Notes under the pieces: model-generated
What the model was told of the DNA's origin: nothing
The model's database searches: none
Seen by the model: the letters and a program-made list of their open reading frames with translations, nothing else
Shown: one piece after another, positions 8,682 to 16,709 of the stretch
Numbering within the stretch: position 1 is the first letter of the stretch
Layout: every line of letters begins with the position of its first letter
Made by a program: the position numbers and the translations under genes
DNA from: JAGXQV01 sp964527565
GTDB lineage: Bacteria; Pseudomonadota; Gammaproteobacteria; Burkholderiales; Sulfuricellaceae
Direction of reading: 5' to 3'
Assembly (NCBI GenBank): GCA_964527565.1
Contig: CAZGOY010000003.1
Location: 62,001-126,000, forward strand
DNA length: 64,000 bases

Positions 8682-10588
8682 TGTCGCGCACCGAGCTGAA
8701 AAATCACCAGCGGGAACTGCACGATTTCAGGATTCGCCTGCTGCTGGGCGGCCTATTCGTGCTGACACTGTTCGGCGTGCTGGCGGCGCGCCTGCTGTGG
8801 TTGCAGATCTTCGCCTACGAACACTACCAGACGTTGGCCGAAAACAACCGTATCTCGATCATCCCGGTGGTGCCCAATCGCGGCCTGATCCTCGACCGCA
8901 ACGGGGTGATATTGGCGCACAATTATTCCGCTTACACGCTGGAAATCACCCCCAGCAAGGCGGGCAACCTGGAACGGACCGTCAACAGCCTGGCGGAAAT
9001 CGTCGACATCACGCCGCGCGACCGCAAACGCTTCAGGAAGTTGCTGGAAGAAAGCCGCAATTTTGAGACGCTGCCGATTCGCTCGCGTCTCAACGATGTC
9101 GAGGTGGCGAAATTCGCCGCCAACCGTTTCCGCTTTCCCGGCGTGGAAATCAAGGCGCGCCTGTTCCGCCATTATCCCAAGGGGGAACTGGCCTCCCATG
9201 CCATCGGCCACATCGGGCGCATCAACGAGACCGACCTCAAGGACCTGGAGGAAAGCGGCGAACTGGCGAATTACAAGGGCGGCAGCCATGTCGGCAAACT
9301 CGGGCTGGAACAGAAATACGAAAAACACCTGCACGGCGAAACCGGCTTTCAGCAGATCGAAACGGATGCCGGCGGACGCGCCGTGCGGGTGTTGAGCCAG
9401 CGCGCCCCAGTTTCCGGCAACAACCTTTACCTGACGCTGGACAGCCGCTTGCAGGAAGTGGCGGAAAAAGCCTTCGGCCAGTTTCGCGGTGCGATGGTGG
9501 CCATCGAACCGCAAAGCGGCGAAGTGCTGGCCTTCGTCAGCAAGCCGGGGTTCGACCCCAACCTGTTCATCGACGGCATCGACCCGGTGAATTGGGACGC
9601 GCTCAACAACTCTCCCGACCGGCCGCTCAACAATCGCGCCCTGCGCGGCCAGTATCCACCCGGCTCGACCATCAAGCCCTTCATGGCGCTGGCCGGTCTG
9701 GAACTGGGTAAGCGCACGCCATCCTACACCATTGCCGACCCCGGTTTTTTCACCCTGCCGGGCAGCAGCCACCGATACCGCGACTGGAAAGTGGGCGGAC
9801 ATGGCTCGGTGGATTTGCACAAATCCATCGTGATTTCGTGTGACACTTACTACTATGGGCTGGCCAACGACCTAGGCCCTGACGCTATTTTCAATTTCAT
9901 GAGCCGTTTCGGCTTCGGCAAAAAAACCGGCATCGACATCGAGGGGGAGGCGTTCGGCCTGATGCCCTCGCGCGAGTGGAAAATGAAGCGCCACAAACAG
10001 AAATGGTATGCGGGCGACACCATCAGCGTCGGCATCGGCCAGGGCTATTGGCTTTCCACCCCGCTGCAACTGGCCTACGCCACCGCCATCCTGGCGAACA
10101 AGGGCGTGGCGGCGCAACCGCACCTGGTGCGCAGCATCCTCGACAACAAGAGCGGGAAAATTTCCAGCCTGCCGTTTCGCATCAACGCCGGACAGCCTTT
10201 CAAGGAAGACCACCTGGAACGCATCCGCCTGGCGATGATCGACGTTACCCTGCCCGGCGGCACCGCCACGCGCGTGGGGGTCGGCGCGCCCTATCCGGTG
10301 GCGGGCAAGACCGGCACGGCGCAGGTCATCGGCATCAAGCAGAACGAAAAATACGTGGAAAGCCGCGTCGCCGAGCACCACCGCGACCATGCCCTGTTCA
10401 TGGCCTACGCTCCGGCCGACAACCCGAAAATCGCACTGGCCATCGTCGTCGAAAACGGCGGCCACGGCGGTTCAACGGCAGGGCCGATAGCGCGCCAGAT
10501 ACTGGATTTCTTCCTGCTCGGCAAACTGCCGGAAGATGCCGCCGCATCGGCGGAAGCCGCGACACCGGAGGATGAAGAACATGATTAG
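8681..10588 (+). CDS. mrdA: Penicillin-binding protein 2 (MrdA), elongation transpeptidase
   Basis: Class B PBP of the elongasome that cross-links new lateral-wall peptidoglycan made by RodA. 635 residues: a cytoplasmic tail, one TM helix at about 20-42, a dimerisation/pedestal domain, then the transpeptidase. Catalytic motifs are visible: SxxK in PPGSTIKPFMA (Ser near residue 329), SxD in VISCDTYYYG (near 385) and KTGT in VAGKTGTAQV (near 543). Full length. It overlaps mreD by one base and rodA by eight. Confidence 0.97.
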   Translation: MSRTELKNHQRELHDFRIRLLLGGLFVLTLFGVLAARLLWLQIFAYEHYQTLAENNRISIIPVVPNRGLILDRNGVILAHNYSAYTLEITPSKAGNLERTVNSLAEIVDITPRDRKRFRKLLEESRNFETLPIRSRLNDVEVAKFAANRFRFPGVEIKARLFRHYPKGELASHAIGHIGRINETDLKDLEESGELANYKGGSHVGKLGLEQKYEKHLHGETGFQQIETDAGGRAVRVLSQRAPVSGNNLYLTLDSRLQEVAEKAFGQFRGAMVAIEPQSGEVLAFVSKPGFDPNLFIDGIDPVNWDALNNSPDRPLNNRALRGQYPPGSTIKPFMALAGLELGKRTPSYTIADPGFFTLPGSSHRYRDWKVGGHGSVDLHKSIVISCDTYYYGLANDLGPDAIFNFMSRFGFGKKTGIDIEGEAFGLMPSREWKMKRHKQKWYAGDTISVGIGQGYWLSTPLQLAYATAILANKGVAAQPHLVRSILDNKSGKISSLPFRINAGQPFKEDHLERIRLAMIDVTLPGGTATRVGVGAPYPVAGKTGTAQVIGIKQNEKYVESRVAEHHRDHALFMAYAPADNPKIALAIVVENGGHGGSTAGPIARQILDFFLLGKLPEDAAASAEAATPEDEEHD

Positions 10589-11675
10589 ACGCCTGTGGGC
10601 GCGCTTCGTGCTGCATATCGACGCGCCGCTGTTTTTCATGCTGCTGCCGCTGCTGCTGGTCGGCCTGATTTCAATTTACAGTGCCAACAACCAGGAGTTT
10701 GCGCTGGCGGGCAAACAGATGGTGAACATGGCCATCGCCCTGGCGCTGATGTGGCTGGTGGCCAACATTCCGCCGCCGCATCTGGCGCGCATCGCCATCC
10801 CCCTGTACGTGGGCGGCCTGCTGCTGCTGGTCGGCGTGGCGCTGTTCGGCGAGATCAGCCACGGCGCGCGTCGCTGGCTGCACGTCGGCGTGACGCGCAT
10901 CCAACCCTCCGAATTGATGAAACTCGCCGTTCCGCTGATGCTGGCGTGGTTCCTGGCGCAGCGCGAGAAAACCCTCAATTTCAAGGATTTCACCACCGCC
11001 GCCGTGTTGCTCCTGCTGCCGGTCGGGTTGATCCTCAAGCAGCCGGATCTCGGCACCGCCACCCTGATTCTGGCATCGGGTTTTTACGTGCTGTTTCTCG
11101 CCGGCCTTTCCTGGCGCGTCATGTTCACCCTGCTGGGGACCGCGCTGGTCAGCGCTCCGCTGTTGTGGTCGGCCCTGCACGATTACCAGCGCCAACGCAT
11201 CCTGACGCTGCTTGACCCCACTCAGGACCCGCTCGGCAGCGGCTACCACATCATCCAGTCGACCATCGCCCTGGGTTCCGGGGGCGCTTTCGGCAAGGGC
11301 TGGGTCAGGGGAACGCAGGCGCATCTCGATTTCCTGCCGGAACGCACCACCGACTTCATCTTCGCCGTGTATGGCGAAGAATTCGGCCTGCTGGGCGTCC
11401 TGCTGCTGCTGGCGCTGTACCTGCTGGTGATCGGGCGCGGCATGGTGATCGCCATGAATGCGCCGACGCTGTTCAGCCGTCTGCTGGCGGGCAGCATCAC
11501 CCTGACCTTCTTTACCTACGCCTTCGTCAACATGGGCATGGTCAGCGGCATCCTGCCGGTAGTCGGCGTCCCCCTGCCGCTGGTAAGCTATGGCGGCACA
11601 TCCATCGTCACCCTGATGCTCGGTTTCGGCATACTGATGAGCATCAATACTCACAGAAAGCTGGTGCAGACATGA
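10581..11675 (+). CDS. mrdB: Rod shape-determining SEDS glycosyltransferase RodA
   Basis: SEDS-family peptidoglycan polymerase that works with PBP2. 364 residues with about ten TM helices; family signatures include ARRWLHVGVTRIQPSELMK, LLLKQPDLGTA-like KQPDLGTATLIL, and the C-terminal LPLVSYGGTS. The start at 10581 is chosen because GGAGG at 10567-10571 is 9 bases upstream of it, while the ATG at 10572 would directly abut that site. It overlaps the mrdA end, and its stop overlaps the original rlpA ATG (ATGA). Confidence 0.96.
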   Translation: MIRRLWARFVLHIDAPLFFMLLPLLLVGLISIYSANNQEFALAGKQMVNMAIALALMWLVANIPPPHLARIAIPLYVGGLLLLVGVALFGEISHGARRWLHVGVTRIQPSELMKLAVPLMLAWFLAQREKTLNFKDFTTAAVLLLLPVGLILKQPDLGTATLILASGFYVLFLAGLSWRVMFTLLGTALVSAPLLWSALHDYQRQRILTLLDPTQDPLGSGYHIIQSTIALGSGGAFGKGWVRGTQAHLDFLPERTTDFIFAVYGEEFGLLGVLLLLALYLLVIGRGMVIAMNAPTLFSRLLAGSITLTFFTYAFVNMGMVSGILPVVGVPLPLVSYGGTSIVTLMLGFGILMSINTHRKLVQT

Positions 11676-12766
11676 AAAAATACTTAACCCGAACATTTCA
11701 TGAAAATGTTGCCTTTCCGGTAGGAGGGGGCTCTTGTGCCCTTCAGGGTATGCCCCCGAGCTTTTTCTTTCAATCGCGAAAAAATCAAAATCTCGGGGCC
11801 AAGGCCCCTCCTACAGAATCGTGTGGCATTCATGAAAATTTTGGATTAAAAAAATGCTTGGCTGTATTGGCGATTCTCGGGCTGACGGCGTGTTCCAGTG
11901 TCCCCACCCCGTCACCGGTGGCGGAGCGGCAGGCGGCAGCTCCCGCGCCGCAGGCCGCGGTCGCCGAACGCGCCGTCCCCCAAGCGGGCGGCGGCTATTA
12001 CAAGGACGATGGTCCCGGCGACAATCCGCCACCCAACCTCGACGCCATCCCGGACGCCGTGCCGCGCATGGAACCGCTGCACCGTTTTGCCAACCGCCCC
12101 TATACCGTGCTCGGGCAATCCCACACCCCCGCCACCGAACTGCGCCCCTGGCGCGAAGCCGGAGTAGCCAGCTGGTACGGGCGGCGTTATCACGGCAAGC
12201 GCACCTCCAGCGGCGAGCCTTACGACATGTACGGCATGAGTGCCGCACACCGCACCCTGCCGATCCCCAGCTATGTGCGCGTCACCAACCCGGCGAACCA
12301 GCGTTCCGTGGTGGTGCGCGTCAATGACCGCGGCCCCTTTCACAGCGACCGCGTGATTGACCTTTCCTACACGGCCGCTTATAAGCTCGGCATCCTGCAA
12401 GGCGGCAGCGGGCGGGTGGAAGTGGAAAGCCTCGACCCGCGCGCCCCACTGGCCGCTGCCCAGCCGTCGGCCAGACCGCAGCCGCCCGTAGCCGCCGCGC
12501 CCCTCCAGGCGGCAATGGTGGCGGCGGCGGACAGCGGCGGCATCTACGTGCAGCTTGGCGCCTTCGGCATGGTGGAAAACGCCGAACAGTTCCGCGACAA
12601 GCTCAGGATGGCGCTGACGCAGTTTGCCGACAAGCTGCAAGTGGTCACGGCGGACGGCCTTTTCAAGGTGCGCGTCGGCCCTTATGCCGACCAGGCGCAA
12701 GCCAGCCACAGCGCTGCGGAAATCCGCAGGGCGCTGAACATCAATACGATGGTGATTTTCCGCTGA
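11672..12766 (+). CDS. rlpA: RlpA lipoprotein, septal-ring lytic transglycosylase; signal peptide interrupted by a repeat
   Basis: RlpA is a lipoprotein with a double-psi beta-barrel (here GVASWYGRRYHGKRTSSGE to RGPFHSDRVIDLSY, about residues 165-245) that cleaves denuded glycans, plus a C-terminal SPOR domain (about 288-364). The lipobox LTAC ends at Cys74, which is far too deep: a normal signal peptide is 15-25 residues. Residues 5-59 are translated from a 166-bp repeat element (11684-11849). Removing it rejoins ATGAAAAAAT with AAAAAATGCTTGG and restores MKKCLAVLAILGLTAC. The reading frame stays open through the element. Which start is now used (11672 or an ATG at 11747) cannot be read from sequence. 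Confidence 0.85.
   Translation: MKKYLTRTFHENVAFPVGGGSCALQGMPPSFFFQSRKNQNLGAKAPPTESCGIHENFGLKKCLAVLAILGLTACSSVPTPSPVAERQAAAPAPQAAVAERAVPQAGGGYYKDDGPGDNPPPNLDAIPDAVPRMEPLHRFANRPYTVLGQSHTPATELRPWREAGVASWYGRRYHGKRTSSGEPYDMYGMSAAHRTLPIPSYVRVTNPANQRSVVVRVNDRGPFHSDRVIDLSYTAAYKLGILQGGSGRVEVESLDPRAPLAAAQPSARPQPPVAAAPLQAAMVAAADSGGIYVQLGAFGMVENAEQFRDKLRMALTQFADKLQVVTADGLFKVRVGPYADQAQASHSAAEIRRALNINTMVIFR
11684..11849. repeat. REPIN/MITE-like palindromic element, copy A, inside rlpA
   Basis: Ends are TTAACCCGAACATTTCATGA and, inverted, TTAATCCAAAATTTTCATGA. The interior holds two inverted REP-like units (GTAGGAGGGGGCT... and ...AAGGCCCCTCCTAC). The flanks AAAAAATAC and AAAAAATGC may be an imperfect target duplication. 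Related copies lie at 18316-18464 and 22147-22290. The left unit is less well preserved than in the other copies. Confidence 0.8.
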
Positions 12767-12838
12767 GGGGCGCGTGTAGCGCGATGGTCCTGCTAGGTGT
12801 ATAGTCAGTTCTTACCCAATCTTACACGCGGGCGAAAA

Positions 12839-13099
12839 ATGGAAACAACCCGACTATCCAGCAAGGGGCAGGTCATTCTTCCCAAATTCGTGCGGGATTC
12901 CCATCACTGGGTTCCAGGTACTGAATTTGTCATTGAGGACACCCCTGACGGGGTGCTGCTCCGCCCCGCAAAATCCTTCAAGCCGACACGCCTGGAAGAC
13001 GTGATTGGCTGCACCGGCTACAAGGGCCCGGCAAAAACGCTGGAAGAAATGGAAGAAGCCATTGCCCTGGGGGTCAAGGAACGCCATGCTCGCGGTTGA
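12839..13099 (+). CDS. AbrB/MazE (SpoVT)-type antitoxin
   Basis: 86-residue antitoxin with the swapped-hairpin AbrB fold at its N-terminus (METTRLSSKGQVILPKFVRD) and an acidic C-terminal tail that would bind the toxin. The ATG at 12839 is preferred to a GTG at 12797 because the canonical AbrB motif begins there. It overlaps the following PIN toxin by 14 bases. Such antitoxins normally repress their own promoter. Confidence 0.88.
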   Translation: METTRLSSKGQVILPKFVRDSHHWVPGTEFVIEDTPDGVLLRPAKSFKPTRLEDVIGCTGYKGPAKTLEEMEEAIALGVKERHARG

Positions 13100-13475
13100 C
13101 ACCAATCTCATCGTCAGGCTGCTCACCCGTGATGACGCAGATCAAGCCCGGCGCGCCGCAGCGCTGTTTTCCGGCGAACAGATTTTCATCTCCAAGACCG
13201 TGCTGCTTGAAACCGAGTGGGTATTGCGCTTCTCGTATGAATTGTCGCGCAACATCATCCTGCTGGCCTTGCGTAATGTTGTCGGTCTGCCGAATGTCCA
13301 TGTGGAGCGGCAAGATGAAATCGCCGCCGCGCTTGATGGGCTGGAACAGGGGCTGGACTTCGCCGATGCGCTGCATCTTGCAGGCAGCCGGTGCGCGGGG
13401 AGATTCGCCACCTTCGATAAAAAGCTGGTTAGCCGCGCTGGAATACTGACGGATATCGAGTTGGTATTGGCGTAG
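13086..13475 (+). CDS. vapC: PIN-domain ribonuclease toxin (VapC type)
   Basis: 129-residue PIN domain, the presumed RNase toxin of the pair. Acidic metal-binding residues are in place: Asp in MLAVDTNLIVRLL, Glu in LLETEWVLRF, Asp in DFADALHLAGS and Asp in FATFDKKL. The start lies inside the antitoxin gene (overlap 13086-13099). The last 52 bases of the gene are repeated 0.8 kb downstream at 14241-14297, around the next TA module. Confidence 0.9.
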   Translation: MLAVDTNLIVRLLTRDDADQARRAAALFSGEQIFISKTVLLETEWVLRFSYELSRNIILLALRNVVGLPNVHVERQDEIAAALDGLEQGLDFADALHLAGSRCAGRFATFDKKLVSRAGILTDIELVLA

Positions 13476-13480
13476 CCCGT
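13424..13480 (+). repeat. Direct repeat V1: 3' end of vapC
   Basis: 57 bases covering the last codons of vapC (LVSRAGILTDIELVLA, stop) and five further bases (CCCGT). It is repeated at 14241-14297 with three substitutions. The pair encloses an RHH/ParE-like module. Confidence 0.9.
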
Positions 13481-13564
13481 GCAATAAGCTTTTGTGCTTT
13501 GTACCAGAACATGCGGCGCAATGCCCTGCGGGATTGCGCGGGCGGCCAAGGGTATATGGCATGA

Positions 13565-13584
13565 TGTAGCACAGACGTGCTACA
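13565..13584. promoter_or_regulatory. Palindromic operator candidate of the RHH/ParE module
   Basis: TGTAGCAC-AGAC-GTGCTACA, perfect 8-bp arms with a 4-base centre, 33 bases before the RHH antitoxin start. RHH antitoxins usually bind such sites for autoregulation. Function is inferred from position and symmetry. Confidence 0.6.
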
Positions 13585-13616
13585 GTTAGCGCGGATTTCA
13601 ACTCTGGGAGACAGTC

Positions 13617-13901
13617 ATGCCCACGACAACCATACGCATGCCGGAAGACCTGAAAGCCCGCGTCGCGGCGGCGGCTAGACGTGCCGACACAACTCCGCAC
13701 GGCTTCATTCTGGAGGCTATTGCGGAAAAGGCGGCGCAGGAGGAGCGTCGTGCTGATTTCGACGGGGTGGCGGAGGATCGCTATGCCCGCATCGTTGCCT
13801 CAGGCAAGACGATTCCGTGGCAGGAAATGCGCGGCTATCTGGAAGCCCGTATCGCCGGCAAAGCCGTCAAACGCCCATTGGCGCACAAGTTGGCGCGCTG
13901 A
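13617..13901 (+). CDS. Ribbon-helix-helix (CopG/RHH) antitoxin
   Basis: 94-residue protein with an N-terminal ribbon-helix-helix DNA-binding motif (TTTIRMPEDLKARVAAAARR, then TPHGFILEAIAEKAAQ) and a longer C-terminal part for toxin binding. A GGGAG sequence precedes the start. The toxin gene follows after 2 bases. A palindromic operator candidate lies at 13565-13584. Confidence 0.87.
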   Translation: MPTTTIRMPEDLKARVAAAARRADTTPHGFILEAIAEKAAQEERRADFDGVAEDRYARIVASGKTIPWQEMRGYLEARIAGKAVKRPLAHKLAR

Positions 13902-13903
13902 GC

Positions 13904-14215
13904 GTGTCGCACATCGAACTTGCGCCCGAGGTCGCGGATGATTTCGAGCGCATACTCGATCACCTTACCAACTATCAGGTTGAGAATCCCGGGTTGCGCA
14001 TTAGGGAAATCATCGAGGCGTTTAACGTGCTGGAGCACAACCCGCTGATTGGGCGCCCCGTGAACAACGACAAGCACGAGCTGGTGATCGGGCGCCGCTC
14101 GCACGGTTACGTGGCCTTGTACCGTTACGTTGCCGAAGTCGATACGGTTTTTGTTCTTGCCGTGCGCAGCCAGCGAGAAGCCGGCTATGCGGAGCGAACC
14201 GGCCAACAGCTGTAA
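13904..14215 (+). CDS. RelE/ParE-superfamily toxin
   Basis: 103-residue ParE-like toxin. Features are ELAPEVADDFERILDHL, a central NPLIGRPV segment and the C-terminal beta-strand end VFVLAVRSQREAGY. The start is a GTG at 13904, directly after the antitoxin stop. ParE members poison gyrase and RelE members cut mRNA at the ribosome; the target cannot be decided here. Confidence 0.85.
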   Translation: MSHIELAPEVADDFERILDHLTNYQVENPGLRIREIIEAFNVLEHNPLIGRPVNNDKHELVIGRRSHGYVALYRYVAEVDTVFVLAVRSQREAGYAERTGQQL

Positions 14216-14240
14216 AGCCTAACGCACCCGTCCGGCGCGG

Positions 14241-14297
14241 GCTGGTTAGCCGCGCCGGAATGCTGACGGATATCGAGTTGGTATTGGCATAGCCCGT
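14241..14297 (+). repeat. Direct repeat V2: detached copy of the vapC 3' end
   Basis: Repeats 13424-13480 with three base changes (one changes Ile to Met, one is silent) and keeps the same stop codon, so it is a vapC tail without its gene. The 11-base end CATAGCCCGTA occurs again at 14994-15004 after the brnTA pair. Confidence 0.9.
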
Positions 14298-14362
14298 AGG
14301 GTGCCATAAGCGTAGCGCATTGCCCTCTGGTCAGACAGAACGAAAGGCATCTGGATTCTGGA

Positions 14363-14671
14363 TTAGCGCCCAATTTCTCTTAGCATTGCTTCCCGCAAAA
14401 TCGAGTTTAAGCGGGTTTGGTAACCCTTCCCTTTGGATTTGAGCCACATTAGCACGTCGGCGTCCACGCGCACCGTGGTGGCCGCCTTCGTCGGTTTGTA
14501 GAAGGGGTTGCGTACCGCGTTCTTCCAGAATTCATCGGTAAGCGGCGGAATGTCGCTGTAGTCGATCTGGTCATCCGGCATTGCAGCCAACGCGGCTAAT
14601 TCGGCCTTCTGTTTTTCCGTCAACGGCGGCAGGTTGGCCGGGTCGATCTTGTATTCAATGGTTTTGCTCAT
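14363..14671 (-). CDS. brnA: BrnA-family antitoxin
   Basis: 102-residue BrnA-like antitoxin (COG3514). The C-terminal RHH-like region is KAATTVRVDADVLMWLKSKG followed by GYQTRLNSILREAMLREI. It starts at 14671, overlapping the 3' end of brnT by 17 bases. The usual order toxin-antitoxin is kept. The partner toxin has an in-frame stop, so this antitoxin may be orphaned. Confidence 0.88.
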   Translation of the reverse strand: MSKTIEYKIDPANLPPLTEKQKAELAALAAMPDDQIDYSDIPPLTDEFWKNAVRNPFYKPTKAATTVRVDADVLMWLKSKGKGYQTRLNSILREAMLREIGR

Positions 14672-14945
14672 AGCGTTTTCTCTCTTTCGGGTCGGCACGT
14701 CGCGCCGAAATAATGCGGATGATCTCGGCACCGCTTTAATCCTCGCCAACGGTATGCGCCACAAGCAGCAGCAAACGCCCGTCCACCATTCCAATGGTCT
14801 GCCAGCGGTGCTCCCCGTTTTCGATACGGTCTTGCTCCACCAACTGGAACGGATCGGCGAAGGCGCGGGCGGCAGTCTCGAAACTAACGCGGTGCTTGGC
14901 CAAGTTGCGTTCGGCCTTCTTCTCGTCCCAGACAAATTTAATCAT
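14655..14945 (-). pseudogene. brnT: BrnT-family toxin with an in-frame premature stop
   Basis: The frame opens with MIKFVWDEKKAERNLAKHRV, the typical BrnT start, and runs to a TAA at 14736-14738 after VAHTVGED (69 residues). The same frame then continues with EIIRIISARRADPKERKRYE, which is the conserved BrnT C-terminus with its catalytic Arg, and ends at 14655. A single nonsense change therefore removes the last third of the RNase. The family length is about 90-95 residues, matching the full frame of 96 codons. Inactivation is inferred; readthrough or a sequencing error are alternatives. Confidence 0.85.
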
Positions 14946-15015
14946 GCTTCGATGTTAGTACAAACTTGTAATTTTTGAAATAAAAAAGACACTCATAGCC
15001 CGTACAATCGGCGAT

Positions 15016-15050
15016 AAAAAACCCGCCGCAGTTGCCCGCGGCGGGTTTTT
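15016..15050 (-). terminator. Rho-independent terminator, probably bidirectional
   Basis: AAAAACCCGCCGC, loop AGTTGCCC, GCGGCGGGTTTTT: a perfect 13-bp stem with A/T runs on both sides. It lies 20 bases after the prepilin gene that ends at 15070 on the minus strand. Confidence 0.92.
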
Positions 15051-15069
15051 AATTCCGTTAAGCCTTGAA

Positions 15070-15726
15070 TTACAGCATGTCGCGGCAGATGGTGTAAGTT
15101 TGCGCCTCATCGTAAGCTGCGGCTGCTGCCGCTGCCGGTGCGGTTGCCCCACCCCCTAGGTTGGCACGCAGGGTCCCACCGTTCGATGCGCTATCGTCAA
15201 GCTGAACATCGAGCGCCCGTGCGGCCTTGCCGGGAACATTGCTCATGCACACCGACAGGCGGGCGGCGGGGCGCCCTTGTGAAGCGGCATTGTTAATGCT
15301 GGTGCGTCCGCCAAAGGCATTGGTCGGCAATGCATCGACAACGGCGCCGAGCCTGTGGTCACCCGTGAGAAATCCGGCAGCACGCAGGTGAGCGAAAAAA
15401 GTCGCCGTTTCGCCAGTGGCCGCGAAAGTATCCGCGTTGGCGGCGGCAATGGCACCGTTGATGTTACCCGCCAACGTCACTGTCGCCCAGTTCCCGCCAC
15501 GCGCGATGAGTGCGGCAAGGTCGCCATCGTCGCCGGGCAGACGGCGATAGCGGTCAATATAGCCGTTATAAGCCGCAACAATGCCGTTCATGTCATTGGC
15601 CGCACTTTTGGCGCGACTGCTTTCAATCAGTTCCTGCCCCTTCATCACTCCGCCCAGCAGCAGGCCGATGATCACCAGTACGATGGCGATTTCAATCAGG
15701 GTAAAACCAGACTGTTTCGATTTCAT
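15070..15726 (-). CDS. Type IV prepilin-like / pseudopilin protein
   Basis: 218-residue protein with a class III signal: MKSKQSG, then FTLIEIAIVLVIIGLLLGG (cleavage after Gly7, Phe+1, Glu+5), a PilD-type prepilin peptidase site. The head region is rich in Ala and Gly and has two cysteines near the C-terminus (VCMSN and TICRD), probably a disulfide loop. The frame extends further upstream, but the start at 15726 gives the standard leader. A terminator follows. A relative with a near-identical N-terminal helix lies at 17341-18066. Confidence 0.82.
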   Translation of the reverse strand: MKSKQSGFTLIEIAIVLVIIGLLLGGVMKGQELIESSRAKSAANDMNGIVAAYNGYIDRYRRLPGDDGDLAALIARGGNWATVTLAGNINGAIAAANADTFAATGETATFFAHLRAAGFLTGDHRLGAVVDALPTNAFGGRTSINNAASQGRPAARLSVCMSNVPGKAARALDVQLDDSASNGGTLRANLGGGATAPAAAAAAAYDEAQTYTICRDML

Positions 15727-16010
15727 GATTCGTTGTCTCCCAATTTCAGGTTGATAAAATTTGTGTGCATTCGTGCAGGTCAAGACCCTATATCGGCAGA
15801 TAGGGAAAAACCTTGTGAAAAATGCGTGGTTCCGGCTGGGGATTATAGGGGGGCGCATTCTCGACGGCAAGAGAATTGACATATCTTTCAGCAAGCTATG
15901 ACGATGTTCTAAAATTTCCTGCAAAATAAAACCCCTGCGCAACTCCCCACGCATACCCTACGGCATGGTAGACTAAACCAATCAAACTTAGTTCAATAAA
16001 GGAAATGGTC

Positions 16011-16256
16011 ATGTTGACAGTCAATATCCACGAAGCCAAAACCCAACTCTCACGTCTGGTAGAGCAGGCGGTAAAGGGTGAGCCGTTTATTATCGCCAAG
16101 GCGGGAAAGCCCCTGGTGAAGGTAATCCGGCTGGACGCACCTTCAGCAGAACACGTCAGCCGCTTGGGTTTCATGGCGGGACAGATTGCCGTGCCAGATG
16201 ATTTCGACAGCATGGGCAGCGGAGAGATCGAAACGCTCTTTGGTGGCGAAGAATGA
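16011..16256 (+). CDS. Phd/YefM-family antitoxin
   Basis: 81-residue antitoxin with the Phd/YefM N-terminal fold (TVNIHEAKTQLSRLVEQAVK then EPFIIAKAGKPLVKVIRL). The ATG at 16011 is chosen over 16005 because AAAGGA at 15998-16003 is then correctly spaced. It overlaps the PIN toxin by 4 bases (ATGA). It lies with its toxin and a broken nuclease between two minus-strand prepilin genes. Confidence 0.9.
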   Translation: MLTVNIHEAKTQLSRLVEQAVKGEPFIIAKAGKPLVKVIRLDAPSAEHVSRLGFMAGQIAVPDDFDSMGSGEIETLFGGEE

Positions 16257-16639
16257 AGCTGCTGCTGGACACCCACCTGTTGCTGTGGGCGGCGGGTTCA
16301 CCGGAACGGTTGTCGGCCACGGCGCGCCAGCTACTCGACAACCCGCATAACGAACTGGTTTTCAGCGCCGCCAGCCTTTGGGAAATCACCATCAAACGCG
16401 GCCTTGGCCGTTCTGATTTTCAAGTGGATGCGCGCGTGCTGCGCCGCGGCTTGTTGGACAACGGCTACCGGGAATTGGCGGTCACCAGCGAACATACCGT
16501 TTCTGTCGATAGCTTGCCGCTCATTCATAAAGATCCGTTCGACCGCATTCTGGTCGCGCAGGCGACCGTCGAAGGCATTGCCCTGTTGACGTCGGATACC
16601 TTGGTGGCGAGGTATCCCGGGCCGGTGCGCCTGGTTTAA
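16253..16639 (+). CDS. PIN-domain toxin paired with Phd-type antitoxin
   Basis: 128-residue PIN-domain protein of the kind paired with Phd/YefM antitoxins. Acidic residues: Asp6 in MKLLLDTHLLLWA, Glu in ASLWEITIKRGLG, Asp in DPFDRILVAQA and the final LLTSD. Presumed ribonuclease. Start-stop overlap with the antitoxin suggests translational coupling. Confidence 0.9.
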   Translation: MKLLLDTHLLLWAAGSPERLSATARQLLDNPHNELVFSAASLWEITIKRGLGRSDFQVDARVLRRGLLDNGYRELAVTSEHTVSVDSLPLIHKDPFDRILVAQATVEGIALLTSDTLVARYPGPVRLV

Positions 16640-16709
16640 ATCTTCGGCGCCATGCTCGAATCGGGCCTGCGAATTGCGCGCCCCCTGCTCAGACACTACA
16701 ATCGACGCC

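Noticed and set aside
14298..14340. GGGTGCCATAAGCGTAGCGC sequence as a further mobile element
   Set aside because: Similar short sequences are common in betaproteobacteria, but here only one arm is present and the boundaries cannot be defined.
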